Of a stretch of 64,000 nt of DNA, positions 32,507-41,781 are shown in pieces. Below the pieces are notes generated by a model that did no database searches, was not told the DNA's origin, and saw nothing but the letters and a program-made list of their open reading frames with translations. The translations under genes and the position numbers were made by a program. The stretch lies in NCBI GenBank assembly GCA_023396225.1, contig JAEWWT010000024.1, forward strand, positions 186,001 through 250,000, read 5' to 3'. Position 1 is the stretch's first letter. Each line of letters starts with the position of its first letter. The stretch comes from Bacillota bacterium (GTDB lineage: Bacteria > Bacillota > Clostridia > Oscillospirales > Ruminococcaceae).

Positions 32507-33370
32507 TCATTTGGATGAAATTTTAGTAGAATAAAAAGCTTCAATTTTATCACTTGTTGCAAGCTGAAAACATGAAGCTGCACTAAGCAGGGTAGCTGCA
32601 ACAAGCAGAATAAGTGTTTTTATAAAACCAGCCTCATTTGTTTCTGCCAGCTCAGATTGTATTGCAAACATAATAACACCTGGAATAAGCAAGACTAAAG
32701 TATTGGCAGCAAAGAATAAAGTACATAAAACCTTGATAAACTTAAGTTTTATTAACAGAAGCAAAGAAAATACCATAGCCGCAAATGCAAGATACTTGAA
32801 AACTGCTTGACTGCTCCAGTCAAGGAAAAAATACGAAATGCATGCACTCATTATTCCGAAGAGCATTACAAATATTGTAGAAACAAGGCCCTTGTGAGCA
32901 TCCTTAATTTTCTTTTCTTCCATGAGTTTGTTGTAGAGTGCAAGGCTTTCTTTTTTGTCAACCTGATCGGGAACCCTGTTTATCTCACGCTGAAGACGTT
33001 CCTTGATAAGCTGCTGTTCAGATTTCTTCTCAACAGGACGAAATTGTTCATCAGCTTTTGCTTTATTATATGTAGGCTTATATTCAGCAGATAAATCCTC
33101 AAGTACAGGTACTGATTCAGACATTTCCAAAGATATATCATCAAGCTTAATCTGATTTGCAATCGACTTTGCAGCCGTTGAATGGTCATTAGATATATAA
33201 TCAGTTTTTATATTGTCAAGTTGTATTTCGCCAATAGAGATGTCGTTAAGTGGAGGGAGAGATCCAGATTCTTTTTCGATATGCTTGGATTGAGAATTTT
33301 GTGTTGCATAGATATCTTCAAGAGGAGGAAGCGTAGAATTGTTGAATAGTAGTCTATCTGTTTCTGGCAT
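32507..33370 (-). CDS. Membrane protein with repeated LPPLxDI linear motifs
   Basis: 287 residues. The cytoplasmic N-terminal half (about 1-165) is disordered-looking and contains three copies of one short motif: LPPLEDI (14-20), LPPLNDI (38-44) and VPVLEDL (88-94). Four hydrophobic helices follow between about 165 and 275. I recognise no family. The repeated motif suggests docking to a partner protein. It lies between a GNAT gene and the CPBP-like gene in a leftward group with bactofilin. Confidence 0.6.
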   Translation of the reverse strand: MPETDRLLFNNSTLPPLEDIYATQNSQSKHIEKESGSLPPLNDISIGEIQLDNIKTDYISNDHSTAAKSIANQIKLDDISLEMSESVPVLEDLSAEYKPTYNKAKADEQFRPVEKKSEQQLIKERLQREINRVPDQVDKKESLALYNKLMEEKKIKDAHKGLVSTIFVMLFGIMSACISYFFLDWSSQAVFKYLAFAAMVFSLLLLIKLKFIKVLCTLFFAANTLVLLIPGVIMFAIQSELAETNEAGFIKTLILLVAATLLSAASCFQLATSDKIEAFYSTKISSK

Positions 33371-33416
33371 AGAATATCACCCCATATTTGTTTTGTCTGA
33401 ATAAAATGATAACCGA

Positions 33417-33863
33417 TCAAATAATTTTCTCCAAACAAACCATAACTCCACGTTCAGTAACATAAGGATATCCGGAACGAATATAGCCATATTTTTCAAA
33501 ATACTCATAGCTTTCAAGATCCGCTATTAACTTCAATGTCCCGGAATATATCGTGGAAATAAATTGTTCTAGTTCAGAGAGTAGTATTGCAGCAATTCCG
33601 GAACCCCGGTATTCTTGTAAAACGCAAAGACGTTCAATAGCATACATGTCATCATCATAGCAGAATGCTCTTGCAGTTGCAACTGGTTTGCAATCCTTGT
33701 AAACTACAATGTGAAAAGCCGCTGTATCAATAATATCAAACTCATCTTTGCTCCCAAACTCCTTGACAAAGACATTTTTTCGTACAACTCTTGCATCAAT
33801 TATTTTAAAAATATTCTGCTTGATATTAATGGTAAGTGGGGATTTCTCGTTATGTTTATCCAT
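33417..33863 (-). CDS. GNAT-family N-acetyltransferase
   Basis: 148 residues with the YjcF/ElaA-type pattern: an N-terminal VFVKEFGSKDEFDIID, HIVVYKDCKPVATAR, then the acetyl-CoA loop LQEYRGSGIAAILL and a C-terminal strand. The substrate is unknown. ATG 33863 follows the bactofilin stop by six bases, so the two are co-translated. Confidence 0.8.
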   Translation of the reverse strand: MDKHNEKSPLTINIKQNIFKIIDARVVRKNVFVKEFGSKDEFDIIDTAAFHIVVYKDCKPVATARAFCYDDDMYAIERLCVLQEYRGSGIAAILLSELEQFISTIYSGTLKLIADLESYEYFEKYGYIRSGYPYVTERGVMVCLEKII

Positions 33864-33869
33864 AGTTAG

Positions 33870-34796
33870 TTATTCAGAAACAGCAATTGTTTCAGGAAAA
33901 ATGCTTCCTGAGTTTTCCTGCAGGAATGTTGTATTTACAAATCCCTGAATTGTCGCACCGTCAAGGACAGTGATTGTTGAAGCAGTGATGTTTCCAAGAA
34001 TAACAGCATCAGTTTTAAATTCAGCTTTTCCGCCGACATCAACGTTACCCTTAATTTTTCCATTAAGGTCAAGATACTGTGAAGCAATATCTCCGAGAAG
34101 CAGGCTGTCCCTGTCCATCTGAACTTGTCCCTTTGAGGCGATATTTCCCTGCATTGAAGCACCTATCATAGTTGAATTATTACATTCAATATCGCCGACA
34201 ATCTTGCCTGTGATACTGATATTCTTTGTAATTTTAACGTCACCCTTTACACTGCCGTCAATTGTAATATTAGCAAATGAACGGATATTACCATCAATTA
34301 TAGTATTTCTTGAAATAACGGTGGTTTCTTCAGTTTCGTAATATGGTGGTTCCTGTCCACGTGAAGAAGGTGCTGGATTTACCGGCTGACCAAAATTTCT
34401 CTGAGGTGCAGGAGGTGGCGGAACAAACCCGAAATCAGCCTTAGGAGCAGCTGATGTGAATGGAGAAGAAGCTGTTTCTTCAGATTTTGCGGCTTTATCT
34501 GCAGTTTGTTGAACTGATTCTGGCTTGTTGTTGTATGCACCCAATCCAAGAGATTCAGGAGTAAAACCGCCAAAAGTTTTAGATTCTTGAGCCTTATTTG
34601 AAGACTCTGCAATGGCTTCATTTTCGGACATTTGCTGCATAAAACTGTCAGCAGGCGCTGAAGGTGCAGACTCACGGTCAAGATACCTGTCAAGCTCGGA
34701 TTTCTTTTTGGAATCCTTGGACAGATCCTCTCCCACAAGGCCGTCTTTTTTTAATAACTCCTTTAAAGCCTGATTAAAATTGTCCTTAAGACTCAT
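33870..34796 (-). CDS. Bactofilin (polymer-forming cytoskeletal protein)
   Basis: 308 residues. A long disordered, Pro/Ser/Ala-rich N-terminus (about 1-165, including a PPPPAP stretch) precedes a right-handed beta-helix bactofilin domain (about 168-290) with repeating strands such as TIIDGNI, ITIDGSVKGDV and GKIVGDIEC. Bactofilins polymerise without nucleotide and scaffold envelope enzymes. The neighbouring polysaccharide deacetylase fits a cell-wall role. Confidence 0.85.
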   Translation of the reverse strand: MSLKDNFNQALKELLKKDGLVGEDLSKDSKKKSELDRYLDRESAPSAPADSFMQQMSENEAIAESSNKAQESKTFGGFTPESLGLGAYNNKPESVQQTADKAAKSEETASSPFTSAAPKADFGFVPPPPAPQRNFGQPVNPAPSSRGQEPPYYETEETTVISRNTIIDGNIRSFANITIDGSVKGDVKITKNISITGKIVGDIECNNSTMIGASMQGNIASKGQVQMDRDSLLLGDIASQYLDLNGKIKGNVDVGGKAEFKTDAVILGNITASTITVLDGATIQGFVNTTFLQENSGSIFPETIAVSE

Positions 34797-34856
34797 TGTT
34801 TTTACTCCTATCCTATACAGATTAGTTTGCTTTTTAGCATCAGGTTATGTACTTTA

Positions 34857-35894
34857 TCAATCCGGAACAATAAAAGTAACCGGTTTTACAGTATTGTCAA
34901 GAGGTGCGAACTCATACCCCTGATTTTTGAGTTCAATAATAATGTCTTCAAGTGTATTAACAGTTGTGTGCTTTCCAGCACTATCATGCATAAGTACGAT
35001 TGCTCGTTTATTTGAATTTCCTTCAATACCGTTCAGGACATTATTATAAATGCTTGTCCAGGTTGCTCGCGGACTGGCATCCTCAGCACTTACATTCCAG
35101 TCATAATAAACAAATCCGCGACGGGCCATTTCTGATATAATCTGCCTGTAGACAAGCCTGTTGTAGTTGTTTATACTGCCACCAGGGAATCTGAATATCT
35201 GAGATTTTACGCCGGTAGCATTATAAATTAAGTTATATGTTTTGTTAAAATCATCAAGATATGATTCAACATCCTTATATATAATATCATAATCGTGACA
35301 ATAAGAATGGACTCCGATTGTATGCCCCGACTCTGCAACCTTTTTCATAATTTCCATACCTTGCTCGGTTTCGCTTCCACTCATGAAAAACGTTGCTTTA
35401 ATATCATATTTATCAAGAATATTAAGAACATCAAGAGTATTTTCAGAAGGTCCATCATCAAAGGTTAGGTAAATTGTTTTATCGGAGATAACAAATTCTG
35501 CTGGCTCTTCTGCATATAAATCAGGATACAAGCTGGCATATGAAGGAAGTGTATCGGGTGTATTCTCTGCCATAACATCTGTGGATTTATACTTTTCAAT
35601 GAAGGCATCTGTTGAATTGCTGTCATTATTCTTCAGAAATTCAAGAATATCTTGTGTTGAATAACCCTTAGCAGCTAGAACAAGATAAACTTGTTCTAAT
35701 GAAGTATTATCGGGAATTGTCAGAACATCCTCAGAGACGGTCTGAACATTATCATCTGCCGAATCAGCCTTTTCACGTGATACAATTGCAAGCCGGATTC
35801 CAAAAAAAATTGCAAGTCCTGTTGCAACAGCTATCCACCCAAAGACTACGGTTAATATCAGATGTTTAAAAAATTTAACACTACCGAAATACAT
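34857..35894 (-). CDS. Polysaccharide deacetylase (NodB domain, membrane-anchored)
   Basis: 345 residues. One N-terminal signal-anchor helix (about 10-32), a linker, then a NodB domain (about 135-330) with TFDDGPS, the metal-site HSYCH, FRFPGG and LMHDS. It should remove N-acetyl groups from peptidoglycan or another surface glycan outside the membrane. GGAGG lies before ATG 35894. It sits upstream of bactofilin in the same direction. Confidence 0.88.
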   Translation of the reverse strand: MYFGSVKFFKHLILTVVFGWIAVATGLAIFFGIRLAIVSREKADSADDNVQTVSEDVLTIPDNTSLEQVYLVLAAKGYSTQDILEFLKNNDSNSTDAFIEKYKSTDVMAENTPDTLPSYASLYPDLYAEEPAEFVISDKTIYLTFDDGPSENTLDVLNILDKYDIKATFFMSGSETEQGMEIMKKVAESGHTIGVHSYCHDYDIIYKDVESYLDDFNKTYNLIYNATGVKSQIFRFPGGSINNYNRLVYRQIISEMARRGFVYYDWNVSAEDASPRATWTSIYNNVLNGIEGNSNKRAIVLMHDSAGKHTTVNTLEDIIIELKNQGYEFAPLDNTVKPVTFIVPD

Positions 35895-36020
35895 CCCCCT
35901 AAGCCTCCGAATTCATTTTTTATCTATTCAGTAAAATAGATATTTATACCTTATAATAATACACCTTTTATGTGCATATGTCAACCATTATTACAATACA
36001 AAAATAAGCGGATATTATTG

Positions 36021-36048
36021 AAAAAAGAGCGGAAAAAGTCTCCGCTCA
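36021..36048 (-). terminator. Terminator after aroE
   Basis: GAGCGG / CCGCTC stem; on the minus strand a TTTTTT tract follows. Confidence 0.85.
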
Positions 36049-36087
36049 TAAACAAATAAATCGTAATAGTATGATATGTGAATAATT

Positions 36088-36915
36088 TTATAAAGAAATT
36101 TGCTTCTGCGTATTTGAAATCAACTGGTTTATATCATGTTCAGAGTATGAGGAATTGTTCCAGATTTCATGTGCAACAACAGCTTGCCATACAAGCATTG
36201 ACATTCCGCCGAGTGTCTTGATTCCATTTTTCTGAGCATAAGACATAAGCAGTGTTGTAGCAGGGTTATATACGGCATCAAAAATAAATCCACATTTTTT
36301 AACAATATCCTCACTTACAGGCGAAAATTCATTTTTAGGGAACATTCCGACAGGAGTTGAATTCAGCATGACATCGTAATTCCCTTGTATATCTGTCAGA
36401 GATGTTACAGAAACATCTGCATCGGATTTTATTTTCCTGATATCATCAGCAACAACAAGAGTCTCATCCCTGTTTCGTGCAGCAATGGTAAGCGTTCCGC
36501 CATGAAGAACAGTTTCAATAGCCATCATTCGTCCAGCACCCCCGCATCCAAGCAAAAGTACGTTGCCGTTTAAAGATATGTTTTCGGCTTCAAGCGCCCT
36601 TAAAAAGCCATAACAATCTGTATTATAACCAATGTTTTTACCATTCTTTCTGGCAACGCAGTTTACAGCATTGTATCTTTTTGCAGATTCATCAAGCTCA
36701 TCAAGATATTTTATGATTTCAACCTTATAAGGTATAGTTATATTGTATCCGTCCATGGCATTGAGTTCAGGTATTTTTGCAATAAGCTCCTCTGGTGGAA
36801 TTTCACTTATTGTGTACTCAGAATCATTAATTCCTGCAAGCTCAAAGAGCTTCTTGTGAATAGGAGGGGACATAGTGTGTTTTAATGGATAACCTAAAAT
36901 GGAGTATTTACTCAA
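36088..36915 (-). CDS. aroE: Shikimate dehydrogenase
   Basis: 275 residues from TTG 36915 behind AAAGGAG. Substrate-site residues include SPPIHKK, the catalytic Lys in ITIPYK and the Asp in NTDCYG. The NADP-binding loop is GCGGAGR. It reduces 3-dehydroshikimate in aromatic amino acid synthesis. It is a single-gene unit with its own terminator, away from other aro genes. Confidence 0.92.
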   Translation of the reverse strand: MSKYSILGYPLKHTMSPPIHKKLFELAGINDSEYTISEIPPEELIAKIPELNAMDGYNITIPYKVEIIKYLDELDESAKRYNAVNCVARKNGKNIGYNTDCYGFLRALEAENISLNGNVLLLGCGGAGRMMAIETVLHGGTLTIAARNRDETLVVADDIRKIKSDADVSVTSLTDIQGNYDVMLNSTPVGMFPKNEFSPVSEDIVKKCGFIFDAVYNPATTLLMSYAQKNGIKTLGGMSMLVWQAVVAHEIWNNSSYSEHDINQLISNTQKQISL

Positions 36916-37016
36916 TTGAATCGCTCCTTTAAGTATCAGTTTTCTATATCAAAAAGTTTTATTAAATATGTATTTGGGTACGACGATGCAGTTTTAAAAC
37001 AATGTTTTATTCAGAC

Positions 37017-37056
37017 TGAAACTTATCTGTTCTAAAACAGAAACAGATAAGTTTCA
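37017..37056. terminator. Stable hairpin after fabD
   Basis: Perfect 15-bp arms TGAAACTTATCTGTT / AACAGATAAGTTTCA. No T-tract follows on the minus strand, so it is a weak terminator or an mRNA 3'-end hairpin. Confidence 0.55.
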
Positions 37057-37081
37057 CCTCAAAAACAATTGAAATAATAAT

Positions 37082-38011
37082 TTATTTCAATAATGTTTCT
37101 ACTGCCTTGTCAAGAGTAGCTTCATTTTCTATATTTAAAGAATTAACACCCTTAAGTGTTTTCTTAACCAGGCCTGTAAGAACCTTATTAGGTCCGAGTT
37201 CAACATAATTAGTATATCCGAGCGAGCTGAGAGTTTCAAGTTCTGCAGTAAATCTTACAGGGGATACAATATGCATTGCAAGTTTTGAAGGCATATCATT
37301 TATATCTGTGAGTTCTGCACCAGTAAGGTTGGAGAAGAATTTCATCTGTGGTTTAAAGAACTCAATATCCTTTATTGCTTCCTTGAATTCATCAGCAGCA
37401 GGCTGCATAAGCTTGCTGTGAAAAGCGGCAGAAACTTTTAGTTTGATTGCTTTTGCTCCAACTTCTGTGAACTTTTCAGCAGCCTTTTCAACAGCATCAA
37501 TTTCACCTGCTATAACTGTCTGTGCAGATGAATTGTAGTTTACAGGAACAACATACCCATCGATTGAAGCACATATTTCTTCTATTTCCTGTGCTGTTTT
37601 ACCCATAACAGCACACATAGCACCCTTGCTTAATTCAGCGGCTTTCTGCATTGCAGAAGCTCTTGCCTTGATTACCTTGAAGCCGTCTTCCATTGTAAGA
37701 ATTCCCGATGCAACCATAGCGGCATATTCACCAAGAGAATGTCCAGCAACAGCAGTACATGTAATATTAGAAAGTACTGCGGCATCATATGCAACAAGGG
37801 ATGTAGCCATGATAGCAGGCTGTGAAATTATTGTCTGTGCAAGTTCCTCATCTGATCCTTCCCAGCATTTCTTTGCAAGTTCAAATCCGAGAATTTCACT
37901 AGCAATGTCATAAATACTCTTAAGCTGTGGGAAACGCTCAACGAGTTCCTTTCCCATTCCTGCATACTGTGAACCTTGTCCAGAAAATAAAAATACTGTA
38001 TTATTATCCAT
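37082..38011 (-). CDS. fabD: Malonyl-CoA:ACP transacylase FabD
   Basis: 309 residues from ATG 38011, giving the usual N-terminus ahead of LFSGQGSQ. Active-site GHSLGEYAA (Ser) and AAFHSK (His) are present. The frame also opens at GTG 38041, but that codon is only two bases from the AAAGGAG site. A GTGCTGCC/GGCGGCAT hairpin lies between this site and ATG 38011. FabD charges ACP with malonate. It is divergent from the main fab/acc operon rather than inside it. Confidence 0.92.
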   Translation of the reverse strand: MDNNTVFLFSGQGSQYAGMGKELVERFPQLKSIYDIASEILGFELAKKCWEGSDEELAQTIISQPAIMATSLVAYDAAVLSNITCTAVAGHSLGEYAAMVASGILTMEDGFKVIKARASAMQKAAELSKGAMCAVMGKTAQEIEEICASIDGYVVPVNYNSSAQTVIAGEIDAVEKAAEKFTEVGAKAIKLKVSAAFHSKLMQPAADEFKEAIKDIEFFKPQMKFFSNLTGAELTDINDMPSKLAMHIVSPVRFTAELETLSSLGYTNYVELGPNKVLTGLVKKTLKGVNSLNIENEATLDKAVETLLK

Positions 38012-38057
38012 AGATAGATTATGCCGCCGCAAAGGCAGCACCGCTCCTTTCAGAATG

Positions 38058-38082
38058 TTAACGGACTAATAAAATCCGTTAA
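38058..38082 (-). promoter_or_regulatory. Leader hairpin upstream of fabD
   Basis: Perfect inverted repeat TTAACGGA / TCCGTTAA with a nine-base loop, in the fabD leader. Confidence 0.45.
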
Positions 38083-38111
38083 ATTTTATATTTATTTTAA
38101 ATAGTGTACAT

Positions 38112-38125
38112 AACCTAGGCGATAA
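38112..38125 (-). promoter_or_regulatory. Candidate fatty-acid operator, fabD side
   Basis: AACCTAGGCGATAA (+ strand) immediately downstream of a plausible leftward -10 (TATTAT on the minus strand). It shares ACCTAG-R-C-R with the site next to the fabH promoter, on the opposite strand. Confidence 0.45.
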
Positions 38126-38199
38126 TAGTAATATGTCATATCCTTTATAACTTATAAGCTAAAATAAATATTACGAATCAATCATATAATAAAATTTAG

Positions 38200-38228
38200 T
38201 TGACAACAATTCAAAAAAGCTTTACAAT
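38200..38228 (+). promoter_or_regulatory. Promoter of the fabH operon
   Basis: TTGACA (38200-38205), 17-bp spacer, TACAAT (38223-38228), start near 38235. Confidence 0.75.
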
Positions 38229-38236
38229 AATATTAT

Positions 38237-38250
38237 ATGTCTAGGTCTGA
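38237..38250 (+). promoter_or_regulatory. Candidate fatty-acid operator, fabH side
   Basis: The complement reads AGACCTAGACATA. It mirrors the fabD-side site and overlaps the predicted transcription start, a position where a repressor would block both promoters. A FapR- or FabT-like regulator is possible; none is encoded here. Confidence 0.45.
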
Positions 38251-38310
38251 TTTATACATTTAACAATATATCATATATAAATAAAAATTACAATACAGGA
38301 GGAAAATATT

Positions 38311-39303
38311 TTGTTTGGAATCAATATTCTCGGGACAGGCAGTTATGTTCCAAAGCTTGAAATAGATAACGTGGCGTTGTCAAAAATTGTTGATACAAAT
38401 GATGAGTGGATTTCTACAAGAACCGGTATGAAAACCCGTTATCTCAATGATGGTGAGACAGCGTGGTTCATGGGTGCGCAGGCTGCAAAGGAAGCAATTA
38501 AGTCGGCTGGAATATCCCCTGAAGATATCGGTCTTATTATAGATACAACTGTAACATCAGATTTTTATACTCCGTCAGTTGCATGTGTTATACAAGGCGA
38601 AATCGGTGCTGTAAATGCCTTTGCTTTTGATTTAAATGCTGCTTGTTCAGGATTTGTTTATGGACTTGATACAGCAAAAAGATTCCTCCAGACAGATGAA
38701 AATATAAAGTATGCTCTTATTGTTTCAAATGAGCTTCTTTCACGTATTACTGACTTTACTGACCGTTCAACCTGTATACTTTTCGGTGACGGAGCAGGTG
38801 CTGTTGTAATCGAACGTTCAGAAAAGCTCTATTCAGATTATCTGTTCTCCATCGGCAGCGGAGCAAAGTTCCTTTATGCAAAGAAAACATATCCTCAGCA
38901 CCCTTTCCGTACTTCTCAGGAAGTTGATTACGGAAGTGATTTTAATACGGATAATCAGTTTATTTATCAAGATGGCAAAGAGGTATACAAGTTTGCGACA
39001 AAGGCTCTTCCTACTGCTTCAACAAAGGCTGCTGAAAAGATCGACCTTGAAATACAAGATATAGATTGGTTTGTTCCTCATCAGGCAAATTTACGAATAA
39101 TTGAAACAGCCGCAAAGAATCTTGGCGTTTCAATGGATAAGTTTATCATCACTCTTGACAAATACGGAAATACCTCCAGCGCATCAATGCCTATTGCTTT
39201 TGATGAGGCTGTACGTGACGGAAGAATAAAGCATGGTCAGAAAGTTTGCTTTATAGGGTTTGGTGCAGGACTGACAATGGGATGCGTTATTATCGAATAT
39301 TAA
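38311..39303 (+). CDS. fabH: 3-oxoacyl-ACP synthase III FabH
   Basis: 330 residues from TTG 38311 behind AGGAGG. Active-site Cys in LNAACSGF (~112), His in PHQANLRI and Asn in YGNTSSAS complete the FabH triad. It condenses acetyl- (or branched acyl-) CoA with malonyl-ACP to start fatty acid synthesis. First gene of the fab/acc operon. Confidence 0.95.
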   Translation: MFGINILGTGSYVPKLEIDNVALSKIVDTNDEWISTRTGMKTRYLNDGETAWFMGAQAAKEAIKSAGISPEDIGLIIDTTVTSDFYTPSVACVIQGEIGAVNAFAFDLNAACSGFVYGLDTAKRFLQTDENIKYALIVSNELLSRITDFTDRSTCILFGDGAGAVVIERSEKLYSDYLFSIGSGAKFLYAKKTYPQHPFRTSQEVDYGSDFNTDNQFIYQDGKEVYKFATKALPTASTKAAEKIDLEIQDIDWFVPHQANLRIIETAAKNLGVSMDKFIITLDKYGNTSSASMPIAFDEAVRDGRIKHGQKVCFIGFGAGLTMGCVIIEY

Positions 39304-39318
39304 TATTGGGGCAATCAT

Positions 39319-39687
39319 ATGAATTACAATTATGATGACTTTTATGAAAGCATAACGTTTATTACCGATAATATCTTTGCTGCTTTTTCAAGAAGTGGTT
39401 GGATAGGACTAATATTTATGTGTATCTGTGCCGCTATTCAGCTATGGGATAAAAACGGCAGGATAAATGTTCTTCTTTCCGTTCTTGGTATAAACAGGAC
39501 GTTGAACAAGTTGTGTGTACGTCTTAAATACGACAGGCTTGTATATAGGGAAAAGGCTATAACGGAAATAATGCGCAGACATTTTGTTGAAATAATTGAA
39601 AAGTATGCCGATGTGTGTATTAAAAAACTAACTATGATTAGGTATGACGATTTTGACAGACAGGTCATTCCTCTTATGATGGCATAA
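39319..39687 (+). CDS. Unknown small protein inserted between fabH and fabG
   Basis: 122 residues with one hydrophobic segment (about 26-42, WIGLIFMCICAAIQLW) and a basic, helical C-terminal half. No family recognised. It starts 15 bases after fabH (TTGGGG site) and ends 42 bases before fabG, so it is co-expressed with fatty acid synthesis genes. A place occupied by acpP or fabK in related clusters is taken here by this gene. It shows no enoyl reductase motifs and is far too short to be one. Confidence 0.6.
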   Translation: MNYNYDDFYESITFITDNIFAAFSRSGWIGLIFMCICAAIQLWDKNGRINVLLSVLGINRTLNKLCVRLKYDRLVYREKAITEIMRRHFVEIIEKYADVCIKKLTMIRYDDFDRQVIPLMMA

Positions 39688-39729
39688 GTATTGCTTACAG
39701 TTTGATCAAATACGAAAGGATGTATTAAT

Positions 39730-40467
39730 ATGGCTAAAACAGCAGTTATCACAGGTTCGTCAAGAGGTATCGGAGCAGCTATTGCAATTAGATTAGCGAA
39801 AGACGGATATAATATTGCTTTTAATGATATAAATGAAAGTATGTTTGAAAATAATGAAGTAATTGAACAATGCAGGGCATTTGGTATTGAGACAGAATGT
39901 TTTTGTGCCGATGTTTCAAAGCATGACCAGTGTGAAAAGATGGTTAAAGATATAAAAGCACGTTTCGGAACAATTGATGTTCTTGTTAATAATGCAGGAA
40001 TTACAAGAGACGGACTTATGGCTAGAATGCCTGAAGAACAGTATGATCTTGTTATTGCAGTTAATCAGAAGAGCGTATTCAATATGATGAAATATGTATG
40101 CAATGTAATGATCCGTCAGAGATCAGGAAGAATAATCAACCTTGCTTCTGTTGCAGGACTTTATGGAAACCCTGGTCAAATAAATTATTCCGCTTCAAAG
40201 GCAGCTATTATTGGTATGACAAAGACAGCCGCAAAGGAACTTGGTGCAAGGAACATCACTGTAAATGCAGTTGCTCCTGGCTTTATTCAGACACCAATGA
40301 CAGACCTGCTTACTGATGATCAGAGGGCTGCAATGCTTGCTGCTATTGCGATGAAGAGATATGGAAGTGTTGAAGAAATTGCAGGAGTTGTTTCATTCCT
40401 TGCTTCTGATGATGCTTCTTATGTAACAGGACAGACAATTGAAATATCCGGCGGATTATCAATGTAA
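39730..40467 (+). CDS. fabG: 3-oxoacyl-ACP reductase FabG
   Basis: 245-residue short-chain dehydrogenase. TGSSRGIGAA cofactor loop, NNAG, and catalytic S-Y-K with INYSASKA at ~152-159. NADPH-dependent reduction of 3-oxoacyl-ACP. ATG 39730 follows GAAAGGATG. In the fab/acc operon. Confidence 0.95.
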   Translation: MAKTAVITGSSRGIGAAIAIRLAKDGYNIAFNDINESMFENNEVIEQCRAFGIETECFCADVSKHDQCEKMVKDIKARFGTIDVLVNNAGITRDGLMARMPEEQYDLVIAVNQKSVFNMMKYVCNVMIRQRSGRIINLASVAGLYGNPGQINYSASKAAIIGMTKTAAKELGARNITVNAVAPGFIQTPMTDLLTDDQRAAMLAAIAMKRYGSVEEIAGVVSFLASDDASYVTGQTIEISGGLSM

Positions 40468-40521
40468 CATATTAAATTTGCAAATATACTTTTAAACAAA
40501 CGGAAAGGATAAGTCACTTTT

Positions 40522-41760
40522 ATGAATAGAGTAGTTATTACGGGTATGGGAGTTGTATCTCCTATTGGTAACAGTATTGAGGAATTCTGGGAAAATATTA
40601 AAGCTAATAAGCATGGTTTTTCATATATTGATGATATAACAAGTGAGGGTTTTGACGTTAAGATTGCCGCTCGTGTAAAGGATTTTTCACCTGAAAAATA
40701 TATTGATAAAAAGGAAGCAAGACGTATTGACCGTTTTACACAGTTTGCAACAGTTGCTGCTCTTGATGCACTCAATGACTCAGGTACAGATTTCAAGGAC
40801 CTTGATCCTTACAGAGCCGGCGTTATTGTAGGTGTAGGTATCGGCGGACTTGAACTTACTCTTGAAGAACACAACAAGTATAATGAAAAGGGACCAGACA
40901 GAATATCAGTATTTTATATTCCTATGATGATTGCAAATATGGCAGCAGGAACTATATCCATGAAGACAGGCTTTATGGGTGATAATTTCTGTACAACAAC
41001 AGCTTGCTCGTCTGCAACACATGCAATAGGTGAAGCTTTCAGAAAGGTAAAGGACGGCTACCTTGATGTATGTATCTGCGGCGGTGCAGAGTCATGCGTT
41101 ACAGAGTTTGCTCTCGGTGGCTTTAATACAATGAAGGCACTTTCAAGATCAGATGATCTGGACAGATGTTCAATTCCTTTTGATGCTGAAAGAAATGGCT
41201 TTGTTCTTGGAGAGGGAAGCGGTATTTTAATTCTTGAAGAACTTGAACACGCAAAGGCAAGAGGAGCAAAAATATATGCTGAAATCGCAGGTTTTGGTTC
41301 AACTGCTGACGCATATCATATGACTTCACCTTCACCTGAGGGAGAGGCTGCTGCAAGAAGTATGAAGGACGCATATACTGAAGCAGGACTTAAGGCTGAG
41401 GATATTGATTATATTAACGCTCATGGTACATCCACAGGTCTAAATGATAAATATGAAACAAAGGCAATCAAGATTGCTTTGGGTGAAGAAGCGGCAAGAA
41501 AAACTGTTATTAACTCAACAAAGTCAATGACAGGACATCTTCTTGGTGCTGCAGGCGGTGTTGAAGCAATAGTAACAGCACTTTCATGTAAGGAAGATTT
41601 TGTTCACCGCACAGTCGGATATAAAACTCCTGACCCTGAATGTGACCTTGATTACTGTATTGAAGGCAACAGAAACATAACAGTAAATGCTGCTCTTTCA
41701 AATAATCTCGGTTTTGGCGGACATAATGCAACTATCTGTATTAAAAAATATAAGGACTGA
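40522..41760 (+). CDS. fabF: 3-oxoacyl-ACP synthase II FabF
   Basis: 412 residues with the Cys-His-His triad: TTACSSATHAIG (~Cys163), NAHGTSTGLND and NNLGFGGHN. It elongates acyl-ACP with malonyl-ACP. GGAAAGGA site before ATG 40522. Confidence 0.95.
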   Translation: MNRVVITGMGVVSPIGNSIEEFWENIKANKHGFSYIDDITSEGFDVKIAARVKDFSPEKYIDKKEARRIDRFTQFATVAALDALNDSGTDFKDLDPYRAGVIVGVGIGGLELTLEEHNKYNEKGPDRISVFYIPMMIANMAAGTISMKTGFMGDNFCTTTACSSATHAIGEAFRKVKDGYLDVCICGGAESCVTEFALGGFNTMKALSRSDDLDRCSIPFDAERNGFVLGEGSGILILEELEHAKARGAKIYAEIAGFGSTADAYHMTSPSPEGEAAARSMKDAYTEAGLKAEDIDYINAHGTSTGLNDKYETKAIKIALGEEAARKTVINSTKSMTGHLLGAAGGVEAIVTALSCKEDFVHRTVGYKTPDPECDLDYCIEGNRNITVNAALSNNLGFGGHNATICIKKYKD

Positions 41761-41781
41761 CTTTTTTAGGAGGAGTAGAGT

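Noticed and set aside
39319..39687. The small gene between fabH and fabG as a missing enoyl-ACP reductase or ACP
   Set aside because: 122 residues with a membrane segment; no nucleotide-binding motif and no DSL phosphopantetheine site.
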